DNA of 64,000 nucleotides from Eumeta japonica (lineage: Eukaryota; Arthropoda; Insecta; Lepidoptera; Psychidae), in contig BGZK01000290.1 of NCBI GenBank assembly GCA_005406025.1, positions 1 through 64,000 on the forward strand, read 5' to 3'. Each line of letters opens with the position of its first letter. Position 1 is the stretch's first letter. A model generated the notes under the pieces. It ran no database searches and was not told the origin of the DNA. It was given only the letters and a program-made list of their open reading frames with translations. Below, piece after piece: positions 25,252 through 38,275 of the stretch. Both the position numbers and the translations under genes were made by a program.

Positions 25252-25921
25252 AAAAAACCGGGGACAAGCGCAAACAAAACTCGCACTATCAGGGTTCCGC
25301 GCAGAATGAATTATGTATGTAGATAATTCATTCATCAAGATTCGCGAAAATTTTTGTCTTTTTTCAATACTGGTAAGATAGTGATCTCAAAAAGAACCAA
25401 ACTTTTGCTTTATTTTCCTAAAAAATCTTTAGTTTTTTTTTTAAGGTTAATGTTTTTAAAGATCTTAAGTTTCTCTGGCAGGAATTTAAAAAATGTTATG
25501 CCATGCATTTGTCAACATTACCGTCCATATTTCTGAAGTGTAAGTTTTTAATTACAAAGAACGTTTTTTCATATGATATAACTACAAAATAACGATCTTC
25601 AGACTTTTCCTTTACTTATGCTGTGAGACCCTTCTTTTCACCAAATTTAATTTTTTTAGGCGAGAGAGAAGTATCCTGTAGGTTTTAAGTTACTGATTTT
25701 TATTAAAATGCAGGGCATAAATGCCAGTAATTTTTGATTGCATTGATTTAGAATTTTAATGTATTTACAGTTTCAAAAGACCCCAGACTCGAATATTCGG
25801 CATTAATTTCAAATTGACACCTCCACGTGTCCCTGAGAAAAAGGGTCTTGACAGATGGACCGACGACTAAGTGATCCTTAAAGGTTTCTTTTTCCTTAGA
25901 GATACGGAACTCTAAAAAAAC
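25252..25921 (+). mobile_element. GGTTCCG repeat family B, copy 1
   Basis: Opens AAAAACCGGGGACAAGCGC with ACTCGCACTATCAGGGTTCC, contains CTGTGAGACCCTTCTTTTCA, and closes with GATACGGAACTCTAAAAAAA. This is the layout of the common lepidopteran repeat that begins with CCGGCCAAGTGCGAGTC. Non-coding. Confidence 0.65.
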
Positions 25922-26254
25922 CATGTTAAGTGGCATCAATAACAAATAATTTGCGCTATGAATTATTATTTTAACGTCATAACTTTGTTATTATACCCTG
26001 CCGTCTCCTTAGTTTTGTCTTATTTTCCAAATACTCTTTTCACGCTTATCGGCGTAATAATTCTTGAATTTTCCATTAACTATTGAATACCCTTCTCACT
26101 TTCCTTTCTGGTCCCCATACAGCCACTCGTCTCTCACCCAATCATTACATATTTGTAGGCCGAGATGTTGTTCTGCCGAGACATTCGTGAACAAACGAGA
26201 CTATTTTTCTCTCATTCACCGGTCGTGTTCCTTCGCTCTCGCATTCGTCACATC

Positions 26255-26540
26255 AATTTCGAGACCTGCGCATTGAGTTGCACCTTTTCGACGCCTCCGT
26301 TATCCACAAAAGCGAACCTCGCGACGGTGGCGACGCCCCGCGCCGCTATCGGTCCGGTAACGCATAAACTCGGTACGTGTAATGAATTCGGTTAATTACA
26401 TAACCGCGCCGCGAGCAGAGTGTAGTTCGTCGGGGCGATAAGCGCGCGCCGCGGAGCTTAATGGAAACAGATACATTCCCATCGCTGTCTCAGATTAAGC
26501 GAGGCGCCGTAATTGTTGAACTTCAGCTGCGGCCATCTTT
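26255..26540. other. GC-rich island
   Basis: Dense CpG sequence (GCGATAAGCGCGCGCCGCGG) with GGTTAATTACATAACCGC and GCTTAATGGAAACAGATAC. Short ORFs at its left side are not recognisable. Confidence 0.35.
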
Positions 26541-26989
26541 TCTTTGTCAAATTTTAATTTAATAAATGTCACGTGTGTAAAGATATTGTTGACAATATCA
26601 ATTATTAAAATGGTTGCTTTAGATTTTGTATTTAATTTTTCTTACGATACATTGAAGAAAGGCGTCCGTGTAAAAGTTTGACTGGATTTCTTTTTAACTA
26701 CATAAAAAAACGTCACATGCTCATATGAAAGTTTTTCAATATTATCGATAATTACCTCGATAAATTTTATTTTTCATATATCATGACATTTGTAAGAATG
26801 TATTCTCACTGTCATTTCATGAATTGTAGATATCACGCTAGTGTTGCGTGTTTTACAGTAAAATTATATTTTTTGTAAAGATTATTCATTATTTTGTAGC
26901 GATTTCAGACAAAGTTAATTTCACAGATTTATTATCAAAGATTTGACACTTTCACACAAAATACCATCATAACGATAACGCGTCTTTTA

Positions 26990-27420
26990 TTATCAAATGC
27001 GCGCGTTCGCGGTTTTTCAGAAAACACACCCCATATTGGACTCGTTTAAGCACACCGTTCGCGAGATATGAAATATTTAATTTGACCTGAGCACACGCTC
27101 GATAACAACTTCACTCCTTAATACGGCCGTTTAGGTTTCCTAAGGACATCTGCGCCCCTCGGACTGTAGAATTTTATACGCGATCCGGTCGGCGCCGGCG
27201 GCTGGCTGTATTGACTCCGGAACAGTTACAGCTGACGATAACAGTTAAAGGGAACGAGTACACGTAACGGGTACGCGTAACTGTTCTAATATCGGCCGTT
27301 CGTGGGCGAAATGTCTCAGTATCAGTTGCTTGTTCGGGGTGATTTGTATCGCCGACGCGACACTCGGCGGCCGGGTCGCGCGCCGCGCGCAGCTTGCCTC
27401 CGGCTTCTGCATGCTGTATG
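26990..27420. other. GC-rich island with three AACAGTT sites
   Basis: GGAACAGTTACA (27219), ATAACAGTTAAAG (27238) and the inverse of GAACAGTTACG (27276) lie within 70 bp. AACNG-type words are MYB-like binding sites, which is inference. GGCGCCGGCGG and CGCGCGCCGCGC blocks flank them. Confidence 0.35.
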
Positions 27421-27424
27421 CTTT

Positions 27425-28675
27425 TTAAAAAAAATGCTCTCAGGGAATTCGGGGAGACGATGATGGCTTACTGCACGTAAATTATGGGGCTTTCATTTGC
27501 TGAATGACAAATACAAATTCGATTCACGGTCAGTATTCTCTGTACGAGTAACATGTACGCGATTTATAACATCTCTCAAAGCAAATTTAGTCTGTACATG
27601 ATCATTAAATTATATGTCTATCTGGCTATTTATCCGTCTGAGTGATAATAATATCCAAGAGAAGACTCTTATTAGTATCGGAACTAGTATTATAATAGTA
27701 ATAGTAATATATAGTGCAGCACCGTTCGGAGACATAACCGAGAGCGGTCAGAAAAATAATTGATTGCGTTTATTTTAAAAACAGCGCAGTGAGCGAGAAA
27801 CTGTTATTTATAAATGAGTTATAGAATTCGGAATGACACTAAGAGTATTTCCTGTTTTGTTACCTATGTTTAATTCAGTATTTACGTATTCTTTTTCTAA
27901 AATTTGCTTTAATTCCAAGCATATAAAATACATTAAAACATTTTCTTTAAGTTTATTTGATGCTTTTTTAAGTTACACTCATTTAGGTACAATGAGGATG
28001 AAATAGTGTGCAAAAGATATTCTCACACCGTGGATATAACAATGAGTTAGTCTTCGAAGTAAACTATCTTTTCATTCATATCTTCTATCATTTCGGTTCA
28101 TTTACGAGAAGCCTAAAAAGTAATCACTTCTGAATTTTGTACCTCATAGCGCGAAGGAGTGGGGAACTCTATACATTTGACTCCAAGTTGAAATTGGATT
28201 GTCCTCCTACCCCGACATAACTTGTGTTAAAATGCAAAGTACATAAAATAACACATAGCTTTTATTTAATTTACAACTAGTGTAGTTGTTTAAAATACAT
28301 TTTAAATTATGTAACGCATTAATAGAGACTAAAAAGAACATTCGGAGATGATAATCTGAAACTCATTACCGCAATATTTGGTAAAATAAAAAAAAACTCT
28401 TTTACCTATTTGTTAATGAAAATTTCAACAATCGTGATATCATTCTGGGTCAATTTTAATATTTTTTTTTCTGGAAATTGTTGGAATGTGTTACGATGTG
28501 ATCAAAAATATTTTCCACAAGCATACAAATGTTTACATAATATACGCGTATAATATAATTTTTCATAACGGCCTTGCATATATTTTTTTTATCACGGCAG
28601 AGTCCTTTTCATAAAATCGACACCGAGGATCTTACGATCCGACGACATATTTCAAAATGCCGACATAATATCAAT
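27425..28675. other. AT-rich stretch between islands
   Basis: No coding signal or repeat recognised. The same holds for 28.92-29.93 kb, apart from a 86-codon composition-driven frame at 29411-29671. Confidence 0.45.
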
Positions 28676-28679
28676 TTCC

Positions 28680-28920
28680 GCATGTAAAGGTGAGGGACGG
28701 TACATCCCTAGGCGGGAGTGGCGCGTCAGTGCCGCGGCGGGCGGGTGTAAGTCATCTGTCTGCGATCGGACTGGGAGAGCTACATCCGGACTCGGATTTA
28801 AAATAACGACTCCATTAATATGCGTCGCGAGGGGGGGTAGAGGGGGCGGGCGGGCGGCGACGCGGCGCCCGCGCTCGCGCGCTCAGTTGCCGGCTAAGCT
28901 ATTTCCCGAAATTAAGCTGT
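28680..28920. other. GC-rich island with G tract
   Basis: Contains CTCCATTAATATGCGTCGCG followed by a G-run tract (28825-28860) able to form a G-quadruplex, then CGCCCGCGCTCGCGCGC. No ORF. Confidence 0.4.
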
Positions 28921-29929
28921 GCTGTTCGTCCGCGATAACCTGCTTTATTACAATAATTATTATGCGATAGCTGACGAGTTATTTTTCTATCGGTCTAAAC
29001 AAATTTTCTAGCTTGACAAATAATTGTTTGTAATAATTATTTTCCAAATTGTTATAAAATTAATCGAATTTCGCTAGTTGATTTCAGATTATAGATATAT
29101 GTAAATACCTCGAAATCGCCGTTTTAGTAAAAGAAAACGGGAACCTTAAAAAGAGTACACAGTTAAGAAAACCGAATCTCAATTACGTACATCTTGGTTT
29201 TCATAACTGATTTAAAGTTTATTTTCAAACTTTGGTTTCCTGTTTTTCCAGAATATATTACATTCTTATTGTTACTTAAGATGTCATTATATTAGTTTAC
29301 TTGACTGTCAAACGCTATGTTCGTTTAGCATTTTGAATTAGAATTTAATCTTCTATACACCTTTTTATTATGCTTATTTTTCAAGTACATAGGTTAATTA
29401 TTTGAAAATGTTAACGAAAACCATTTACTGCAAAAAATAGAAAAGATATCAGAACAGAACTTTTATGAAACCATAACGCACATACAATACAACGCACGAA
29501 ACTCTGCCGCTTTGAATTGCCGGCGAACGACACAATGTGCAAGTTCAACGCTCCGCGACCATTCCTCCTTCTCCTCCACTTACCTATTCTACGCCATTGC
29601 GACGCTTTCGTGACTAATTTCACAGCGGCAAAATTACGGTACTGGAGTATATGACCATCATTGTTTTGCATCTGCCTACGATACCTTAAGTGACTAATTC
29701 AGCCAAAAGTAAATGAATACCGAAAAAAATAAACTATTTCGTATAATGTAGAATAATAATCCATTATTCTACGTGATATTATTAGGTACGTTGATACTAA
29801 ACAAATTCATCTTATAGCAATACACAACAAAACGTATCCGTTTTGTTTGACGTCATCGAATACCCAATAAAAATTTTATCCATTATCCGAACCCTCGCTC
29901 GTTATAATAAATAAAATTATTTCGTAAGA

Positions 29930-30195
29930 AAACCACTTCCGCATCTTTGTTCTAGTTAGTCGGCGGCTGTACCACGCCGCCCGCCGGCCCCGCCCCGGCC
30001 CCCGCCGGCCCCTAATTGTTTTATTGCCCGCACTAAAAGGCTCTCGGCTAAATAATTCGAGATATTTCAGGCGAACGCGCTCACGGTTTACGATTACGAT
30101 CCAGCTTAGCCAAATAATCGTACAATTCGTAAACAAGCGCTTATCTGTCTCCCGCCTCTCGCTCTCTAACTTGAAGCGCGCAAGCTCTTCCTAGG
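29930..30195. other. GC-rich island with C tract
   Basis: A C-rich tract (29965-30015) is followed by CCTAATTGTTTTATTGCCCG, GCTAAATAATTCGAG and GCCAAATAATCG. The AT-rich words in GC-rich context resemble homeodomain-site clusters. Confidence 0.35.
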
Positions 30196-30999
30196 GCGGA
30201 ATTAGTTGGGAGTCCTTGTATTTCTTTTATGCTATTCTAAACATGTTACTAATTTTACAAAAATACGTGTTTTCGACTTTGTATCGCAGCTTAAAAAACA
30301 ATTATGTCTGAGAACATTTCATACATTAATAATTTCAAAGATTTTGTCTGCTTTCGATGCCGACACTGGCGAGGTATTGGTGGCAGGAATTCCAGAAACT
30401 TTAGGTTTTTTTTTTTTCAAATTGTTTTTAAGCTATTGCATAGCTTCTATCGCGGGCCTTGAGCGTGGAGACCGAATCCAGAAATTCCATAACGAAAATA
30501 ACCTAACACCCCCACTCCGACCGGCACAGCGGTGATACTTTTTACTTTTGCTATTAATCGATGAATAGCAGAACTTTTAATGACTTTTTTGAAATATCAC
30601 GCTTGTCTCTTTAGTTCAGCAACTCGCCTCTAGGTGGCATTGTCTGTATCGGCGTTACAGTATCGGCGCATGCGTAATCCCCCTTTTCGCCCCGCAATTT
30701 GGTGACTCATGCCTGCTTAGAGTTTTGGTGTTAGGGCACCTCCTCAAAAAAAAATACTGCATAAATAAAATAAATAATTATAATTGCATAAGTTGATAAA
30801 AAATACTATGCAATAGTTTTACCGCGGCAATCCCCGAGTGCCACACGTGTTTTTTTACCATTATCCAAATTAATAAAAATATAAGTTTTCATAGTGGAAA
30901 AAATAGGTCTTGTAATTATTGGTCAAAATCATGTTTCATACTTCAATTTGGGTAAGTAAACTTGGAACCATAAAAAAATCGCATAATTTAGATACAAAT

Positions 31000-31316
31000 C
31001 AACGATTTTCAAATTTTTTCCTGTACATGTACTGTGAGACCTTTCTCCTTAACAAATTTCATAAATTTCAGTCACTGGAAATTACCATTTAAGTTTAGAT
31101 TCCTTTGCAAGTATCAAATGTACGGAATAAACGGCTATGTTTTTTGATTGCATTTGCATGGAAACTTGAGTTTCTCACAGCTCCAAGAGATTGCAGAGTT
31201 GAGTATCTGATATTCATTTCAATTAATACCTACAAGCATAACTGAAAAAAGGGTGTTGACAAACAAACACAGACAGAGAAACAGACATAAGAAGGAACCA
31301 GTGATCCTATGAGTTC
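31000..31316 (+). mobile_element. GGTTCCG repeat family B, 3' part
   Basis: CTGTGAGACCTTTCTCCTTA, GGGTGTTGACAAACAAACAC and AGTGATCCTATGAGTTC align with the 3' half of the copy at 25252-25921. The 5' end is not recognisable. Confidence 0.6.
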
Positions 31317-31559
31317 ACTATTAATTAATGAAGTCTAGATAAATGGCAAATTTGATTTTTTATGCATATGATCCTTCATTTAAGTAGTTCTCATATTGGA
31401 ACCTAAAATACAATATGTAATGAACACAACATCTTAAAATTGTTATTAAATATCTATCTTGAAGTCAAACAAGCAGCCCGTTGATGAACAATGTTATGCC
31501 CGACTGGAAAAAGCTGTGACAGATATTATTTAAATAAGGCGCTGCAAACGCCCATTGTG

Positions 31560-31930
31560 AATGCTTGCATTTTGAAATGTTTAATGTCAGAGTGATAACT
31601 GTACATAGGTCACCACAATGTCAAATTAATGTTGCAATATAATCCATAAACACAACAATATACGGCAGCACCTCAATAGATTAGATATACCTCATGTTCT
31701 CGTCAGATTGTTGTGGGAGACTTCAATATAGATTTTAGAATGAAATCCCAAAATGGAATTTTCACATATTTCTCATCCATAAACATGTTTCTGGTAATAA
31801 ATACTAGCATTACAAGAAGTAGTACAACTATAGATAACATTTTTTCGAAGTCCAATGTTCAATGTGGTATATTCATACCTTTTTCAGTCACCATTTACAG
31901 ATCTGATTCAAATTTTATACTTAATTAGTA
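31560..31930 (+). pseudogene. APE-endonuclease fragment of a LINE
   Basis: A short fragment reads VRVITVHRSP, then after a frame change VVGDFNIDFRMKSQNGIF, INTSITRSSTTIDNIFSKSN. The order (YRSP-like, GDFN, TxSSTxIDxxF) is that of the C-terminal half of a LINE endonuclease; a Helitron-borne copy cannot be excluded. The SDH motif is decayed to YRSDSN. No reverse transcriptase follows: downstream is another repeat at 32155-32290. Confidence 0.6.
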
Positions 31931-32154
31931 TTTTTGAACCAGATTTATAAATAGTGATAAAAAAAACTTTGTAAATAAATAACTTTGATAAAAAAAACCT
32001 TTGCGAGACTGCTGCAAGGCTAGTGTAGGTATTTCAGTTATATTATAAAATAAATGATATGTGTTAATATAAGATAAAGGATTACTAAAACGATAAAGAG
32101 TGCTTTGTTTTAAATTTACACTCCTCCGGGCTTTCCACATTGTAATGTTATGGA

Positions 32155-32290
32155 TTTCATTTTGCAATAAAAATACCATAACTATAACTCGATTGTCGCG
32201 ATGGGTAAACTTTTACTCATATACCTACAGGTTTTTATGGAACCCTCGGTGCGCGAATCTGACTCGCACTTGGCCGCTTTTTTTTCTAAA
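32155..32290 (-). mobile_element. GGTTCCG repeat family B, 5' end
   Basis: The minus strand reads GCGGCCAAGTGCGAGTCAGA then TTCGCGCACCGAGGGTTCC, the best-preserved 5' end of the family in the window. Only about 130 bp can be followed. Confidence 0.6.
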
Positions 32291-32519
32291 CGAATTCTGT
32301 CGCCCGAGTATCGAATTCAAACGAACCATAATGTATAACCATGGCAGTCCCAGAAGATTAACGAGACTAAGTTTTAACTTTAATTTTATAAGCTAGCCTG
32401 TTAGAAAGTTTCTAGTGTTCTACCTCGTCCGTTATGTAGCGTGCCCGTGTATAGTATATGTCCGTGTATTTCCCCACGTAAAATAAAATAAATTTCTTCG
32501 TCTTTTACATCAATCATTT

Positions 32520-32665
32520 TCCCATTAATCTCGACCCTGGTCTCAGTTTCAATTTCAATCCCGGTACTACTTCTGATGGCGATGTGGGTCGTGCTCTCGA
32601 TTCTGACCCTGGTTCTATTCTCGATTCTACTGGAGGTCCGGTTTTCTACTCCGATCCTGCTGTAA
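32520..32665. repeat. Degenerate 6/12-bp minisatellite
   Basis: A strand-biased run of TCGACCCTGGTC, TCGATTCTGACCCTGG and related words repeating at roughly 6-bp multiples. It resembles the tract at 38165-38275. Confidence 0.5.
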
Positions 32666-33359
32666 GACAGTCACAGTTTCAATTTGGAAAAATATTAGTA
32701 TGAAAACAAACTATACCCAAACTATAGTACTTTGCATTGCTGTTATCTTTCTATATGTGAATGTGTTTTACAATTGCCTTAGTTTTACAAATACACGGTT
32801 TCGCACACATGTACTAAGCTTCTCACATTTATTTCAATTATTGTATCAGTGTGATTTTCTTAATTAGTTTTTTAAACACCTTAATAACTTCTGATATAAT
32901 ATTTTGCAATAAAATGTAAAAAGATGCCCATTTTCAGGACCTAAGTTACCGCCCAGGTAAATATCACCAAATTTTCAAATCACCAAAAAGTGATTTAATT
33001 AAGGAAATACAACAAACATAAAGGCATTAGATATACATCCTACTCTTTTCAACTTTTAGATACAATAACACACTCATCAATCGTTTCGGGTAAATCTTAC
33101 TTCTGGTTAACTGTACCTCCGAAGAATTATATAGGTATGTCAGACGACTTTTACGTTCGTCATAATTGTAATAGTACAATCATCATAATATGACGACAAT
33201 CCTCAATCTCATACTCTTCATTACACTTAATCACAGCGATCAATCAGTTGTTCCCGACAGTTAAAACACACAACGATTCTGTTTAGTTCCTCGAAGATCT
33301 GACTTCAAATCCGATTTCATTAATGGGCAAAAAGTTTTAATTCGGATAAATATCAACAG

Positions 33360-33715
33360 TCCCGAACGCTATTCCTCCGTCAAACTCCGAACAGTCCGCG
33401 TAAGGCACAGTTTAAGACCATTAGGGAGATAAACGCCGCCGCGCCGCCCGTCGTCCAAATCTCTTTAACGGATTAACTTATTTAGCGGGCCGAAGCGGAA
33501 TTTGCGTTTGTTATAAACACAAGATTAAAATCTTTATTCGAAGTCGGAGTGGCTAAGTCGTCATAAAAATTCTACTCAAAGTCTGAAAGTTGGGGGACGA
33601 TTTGCCTTAATTGAATTCAGTCTACGATTTGAGCGGAATTTGTGATAAGTGAGCTTCACTCGCCTCTAGCTTCGACTTCGGCCGTTTGAATGAATGCAGT
33701 GACATTTTTCAGGTT
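33360..33715. other. GC-rich island with 22-bp motif copy 1
   Basis: Holds motif copy 1, GCCGCCGCGCCGCCCG, and ACGGATTAACTTATTTAGCG. The right part (33.55-33.71 kb) is milder in GC. Confidence 0.4.
33411..33432 (+). promoter_or_regulatory. 22-bp island motif, copy 1
   Basis: The sequence begins TTTAAGACCATTAG and ends GGAGATAA. It is one of three near-identical 22-mers in this window, here inside a GC-rich stretch (33.36-33.49 kb) and followed by a GCCGCC-rich run. Function is unknown; the CCATTAG core resembles homeodomain-type sites, which is inference. Confidence 0.5.
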
Positions 33716-33719
33716 CTCC

Positions 33720-35530
33720 AATATCCGCGATACATGGTAATGTGTAAAAACTAGTTTTCTTTTTTTTTGTATTTAATATTTTATTTCTTATAATATAACT
33801 ATAACGGATATTAATAAAAATTTACATACTGCCAAAGATCTTACGGCTTATCAAGGTAAACAGTCGTTTGAGGAGTAGAATAAAAGTTCTCCTATTTGTT
33901 AAACTTCTCCTATTTATTGTACATCTTCTTGAGCATTTCCCTCATCAATGACGTCATTAACGAAGGCTTAGCTCTTGCTCAAGCCCGAAATCTCTAGTGG
34001 CTTCCTATTCCGAAGGCAATCTTTCAAAATAAATCCTATGCCACCCAGCAGCATTTGATAATTCTTCGAGCTACTGGTGAAATCGCTCAATGCTGTTCTG
34101 AAAGTGAAATGGTATTTCTGCTGCTCACTAACAACCAGTAAAAACACATAAGTATGTCTCAGCATTTCATCATCTTTTTTGCAAGCGAAAGCGAAAAATA
34201 GAATAGATTGACCCTCGACCCTATTACTAATAGATACAAGAATGAATTACAATTATAATTTTAAAATGTCATTAGGAATAAAAGACAAAAACAGTGCATC
34301 TGTTTGAGGTCTTGATACATAGCAAACATTATCGTAACCTTGAAAATGAAAATGGTGTCAAGATGAACCGGTCTCGCTATGGCTGCAGGAACTGGAACTG
34401 GAACTATGCGATTGTATTATAAAATTCTCGTGGGAATACTGAACTTGCCATTTTATCAAATTAGGCCGTATATAAATTTTAATTTCATGAATTACCCTTC
34501 TCGTCCTGTACTATATTTTTTGAACGAAGAAGTAACTTAAAGTTAGCACTCAGATGCACCCATCTATTTCTGTGTATATAAAAATTGTACGTTAATGGAG
34601 TGCGCTACGTAAATGACTTCTTTGTACAAAAATGACGAGACCGAGCATTTAAAAGATATATGTATTAAATTTTTTAACGGTTAAATAACGCTCTCGCAAT
34701 TATTTAGCTTCCGAAGCGTCTTCGGAGTGTATTTTCATACGTCTGTATGTTAAATAAATAATCTTATTATCCAAAAGTGAGAAAAACCAGCGCATCCAAA
34801 GTTGTAGTGTTTGTGTCGCTAATTTTATGCATTTTTTTAGACTAGAACTTTATCTTTTAAATATTCTGTATACTGCTGTATAAAGCTGCAGTAGGCGGCG
34901 GATGCATCAATGCGCAAATTACATTGTTACGTGCTCACCTTATTGAGTGTTCTAACAGCTAATTAACACCAGGTGAAAAGAAACACATAAAAAACCAAAA
35001 GATGTATATTCAGAAATACAAAGTCACAATAAACGGCTATGGGACAGCTCGAGTACTTATTGTAGATCGTACTTGACTTGTGAACGCATTGATCGCAGAA
35101 AAAAAACTCATCCGTCATCGTTCAAACTTCGATAAAAATCATGCCAACTAGCCATGCAACATGCTCTACAAATAAAAATAACTCAACTAATTATCCAAAA
35201 CAGAGAAGTCGTAAACATGTCGCGTCTGATTTATTGCATTATCAAAATTTCCACCTCAAAAAAATTAATGCATTGGAAATAAAATTCGTAGGCAGTGGTG
35301 ACGAAGGAGAAAGCGGGGATGCGATAAGAAGTTATTTACGCTTAGAGAATTCTATTCTCAAACATTTTTTCTTATTGCAATATTTTTTAGTTTTATTTTT
35401 AGCTTGTGAATGCATTTCGCAACAATATTCAAAGGAAAAAAAAAACACAAGAGCATTAAAACAAAACTACCTATATAACATTAAACACTAACAAATTTCA
35501 AATATGGCAAAACGATTTCAATACCTACAA
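33720..35530. other. AT-rich stretch with unrecognised frames
   Basis: Two frames (33968-34165 minus, 65 codons; 35141-35491 plus, 116 codons) show no recognisable domain. The longer is rich in Lys/Asn/Leu as expected of AT-rich DNA. Neither has supporting splice or promoter signals. Confidence 0.4.
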
Positions 35531-36640
35531 AATTTTTAGGAATCCGTTTCCAAAATAGAAAAACGAAACCCTTATATCTTGGTCGTGTATATTCGTTCGT
35601 CCGCCTGTACGTCACAGGCATTTTACTCAAAATATATATTTATGAAATTTGTGGTATAGGTGTCTTGTATAAGCCGCTACTTAGTTTGGTAGCTGAATAA
35701 CAAAAATAAATATTTCTAGGGAAGCACTGCATACATGTAATAGCTGAAAAAAATCCTTTCAGCAAATATCAACGTGTGGCGTATATTTCGAAAGTTTTTT
35801 TAAAAGACTTTAAGGATTTTAAGCAATTTCTTTGATTATGTGAATATTTTCGGAAATAATCGTTCCGAAAATAGGTTTCTTTCCAAAAATAGAAAATTGT
35901 GTCCTCGACCCCCTTTACTTTTTAAACAGTCCATCAATAAATATGAAAAACATTATAAACATAACGCGTAATAAACGCATCCAGTGAATTTGTTTGGATA
36001 TACCGTTTGTGGGTCGTTGCCGAAAAACTGCGTTTCTCAACAAAAGACGTAAGTGCCATGAAGATACACTCTTTTACTGGTGCATTTTTTCACATCATAT
36101 ATTTATATTTTAATACTGTAGTAAGTGTTTAAATATGAAATTTAATACAAAAATACGTATTTATGTAAATTAGTTAAATTAGTAGTGCATTACATCAAAC
36201 TTCAAAAAATAGTCATTTAACGATAATAAAATATATTTAATATAAACTTTGTATAATAAAAGGACAAAAGGACTGGTCTTTCTCGTAGTACTCTCTTACA
36301 TATTTGAAAACGATGTATGTAACGAAATATGTAATAGTATGTTTCTTGAAACCTCAAGTGATTTCATTATAGTCATTTAATTGTTGGTTCTGTAAAACAG
36401 GTAGTGAAAGTACGCTTATGAACAATGTAAAATTATGTGAATATAAAACTATATCATCCATCATTAATATCCGTATTATGCGGGCCCGTTTTTAGACGTT
36501 ATTAGCCGTTAAATCATTAACTCAATTAATAGATACATAGTATCAAACAAACCCCCATCGATGTCTGCATAGTGTAGCAAGTCACTGCGGAACCATACAC
36601 TGCCCGTGGCTCGACTTGCACTTGGGCGGTTTTTTTTCAT
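35531..36640 (-). mobile_element. GGTTCCG repeat family A, copy 3, longer
   Basis: On the minus strand it starts AAACCGCCCAAGTGCAAGTC with GAGCCACGGGCAGTGTATG, passes through GTCTTTTGTTGAGAAACGCA and ends GGAAACGGATTCC. At 1.1 kb it is about 370 bp longer than the other two copies; the extra sequence lies around 36120-36570. Confidence 0.6.
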
Positions 36641-36644
36641 TTTA

Positions 36645-38160
36645 TTATTGTTAGTACTTACATGCCCACAAGACGCAATGATATTTTAAGCAGTCGAATA
36701 ATTATTTTACGTGGAATTATAGGTATAAGTTAAAATATAACGCACTTTTTAATAGACTATTCAAATATAATACACAATTTTGAAAATATTCTTGTCGTAA
36801 TTATAACATTAAATAATAAATATATATGAAAAAAAATAAAAATTAATAAATATAAGAACCGAATAGATTCATTATTTTTTCAAATGAATCTCACCGTGAT
36901 TTTATTATTTCGACTGAATAATCAGATTATTAAATGTTTAATAATTATTTATCATTATATAATAATCATTTGATTATTTCATAATTGCGTTTTCTATTTA
37001 TACTCTGACAAAACGTATAACCTAAATAACAAAATTTAGATAAACGAATCGGATAATATCGTGTAATCCTTCTATTTAAGACTGTGAATACCTTTCAGAA
37101 TCTTAAATACACATCTACCTGATTTTAACGAAATCCTATTTCATTTAAACGGAACTGTGTAAGCCCAAGATGCTCAGAAACACTCCTCACGAGGAGCAAC
37201 TTTTTACGAAAGAGGAGAGGATTGTTTTGTTTCCCTCAGTAAAAATGAAATAAAAACACTTTCCTTGCAGGAAAAGCGGAACAGGGCTTAAAGAGACAAT
37301 CTTAGAACCTCCATGTGTTCTGCAGTAGATGCAGGATAAACCCAACAATGAATCGACGGTTAAGCAGACTTGTTCTGTTTTTTTTTCAATTAAAATAATG
37401 GTTTAGAATGTAATAAGTAATAAGAGAATGAATTTTATTTATTTATAAATTATACTTATTAGAAAAAATAAATAATTTAACTTATAAGAAAATTTAACAA
37501 AAACTTCCTATAACTAATAGATGCAGAAAATCTTCAATAGATGGACAGACAATACCAATAGATGAGGACAATTTTTTTGTGTTTTTTTGACTTATTATTT
37601 ATTAGTTACGTTTTTAGCATTGCTAATGAAATATGGACGTAATCATATAGCACGTATTTCATTTCATTTATTTATTAATTTTAGCAATGACAAATACAGT
37701 TTACCGATCGTCTGTCACATGTTTACAAGTGATGGTGCTTTTGAAGAGAAACGTTTTGAAGTCAAAAGAAAATAATAATAAATAAAATATATTTTTTGCA
37801 AATATAAAACATACAAAATAAAACTAAAATTGAAATTAAAATAAAAGTTTAAATAAAATTTAAAAAGATACAATATGAATAGATACTTTACATATGAAGT
37901 AAAGACAAAAATATTATTTTATATAGTCAAAATATACATAGTCATTAAAAAAATATTACTGTACATTTTTTATTCTTAAATTTAATATAAGCAGTTATTA
38001 AAATAATGGTTGTTCTTCTGTTGGCGTATTTACTCCAGCAGTAGACATGGCAAGTGTGCAATAAAAGCAAATTTTCATTGGAAATGCATTATTTGCAACT
38101 AGTTTAGCCTAGGTCTCTGCTCGCATGGATATTAAATGAATTCATCAATCTTTTACATAG
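36645..38160. other. Very AT-rich stretch, no gene seen
   Basis: Runs of A/T dominate, with a small CTCCTCACGAGGAG hairpin near 37177. Nothing else recognised. Confidence 0.5.
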
Positions 38161-38164
38161 AGCC

Positions 38165-38275
38165 CTCTCTCTTTCAATTACGATCCGGATGCCGATCCTG
38201 ATTTTGATTTTAGTTGCAGTCTCTGTCCCAGTCTGCCCTTAAATCCAATCCCAAACCCGTTCTCGAATTCTCATC
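38165..38275. repeat. Degenerate 6/12-bp minisatellite
   Basis: GATCCGGATGCCGATCCTGA and related TC/GAT-rich words repeat, similar in word use to 32520-32665. Both are preceded by TCTTTTACAT. Confidence 0.5.

Noticed and set aside
33968..34165. 65-codon minus-strand ORF in moderately GC sequence
   Set aside because: Reads somewhat protein-like but no family, splice sites or neighbours support it; could be repeat-derived.
35141..35491. 116-codon plus-strand ORF, among the longest not assigned to a transposon
   Set aside because: Composition typical of AT-rich DNA, no recognisable motif, not part of any gene structure.
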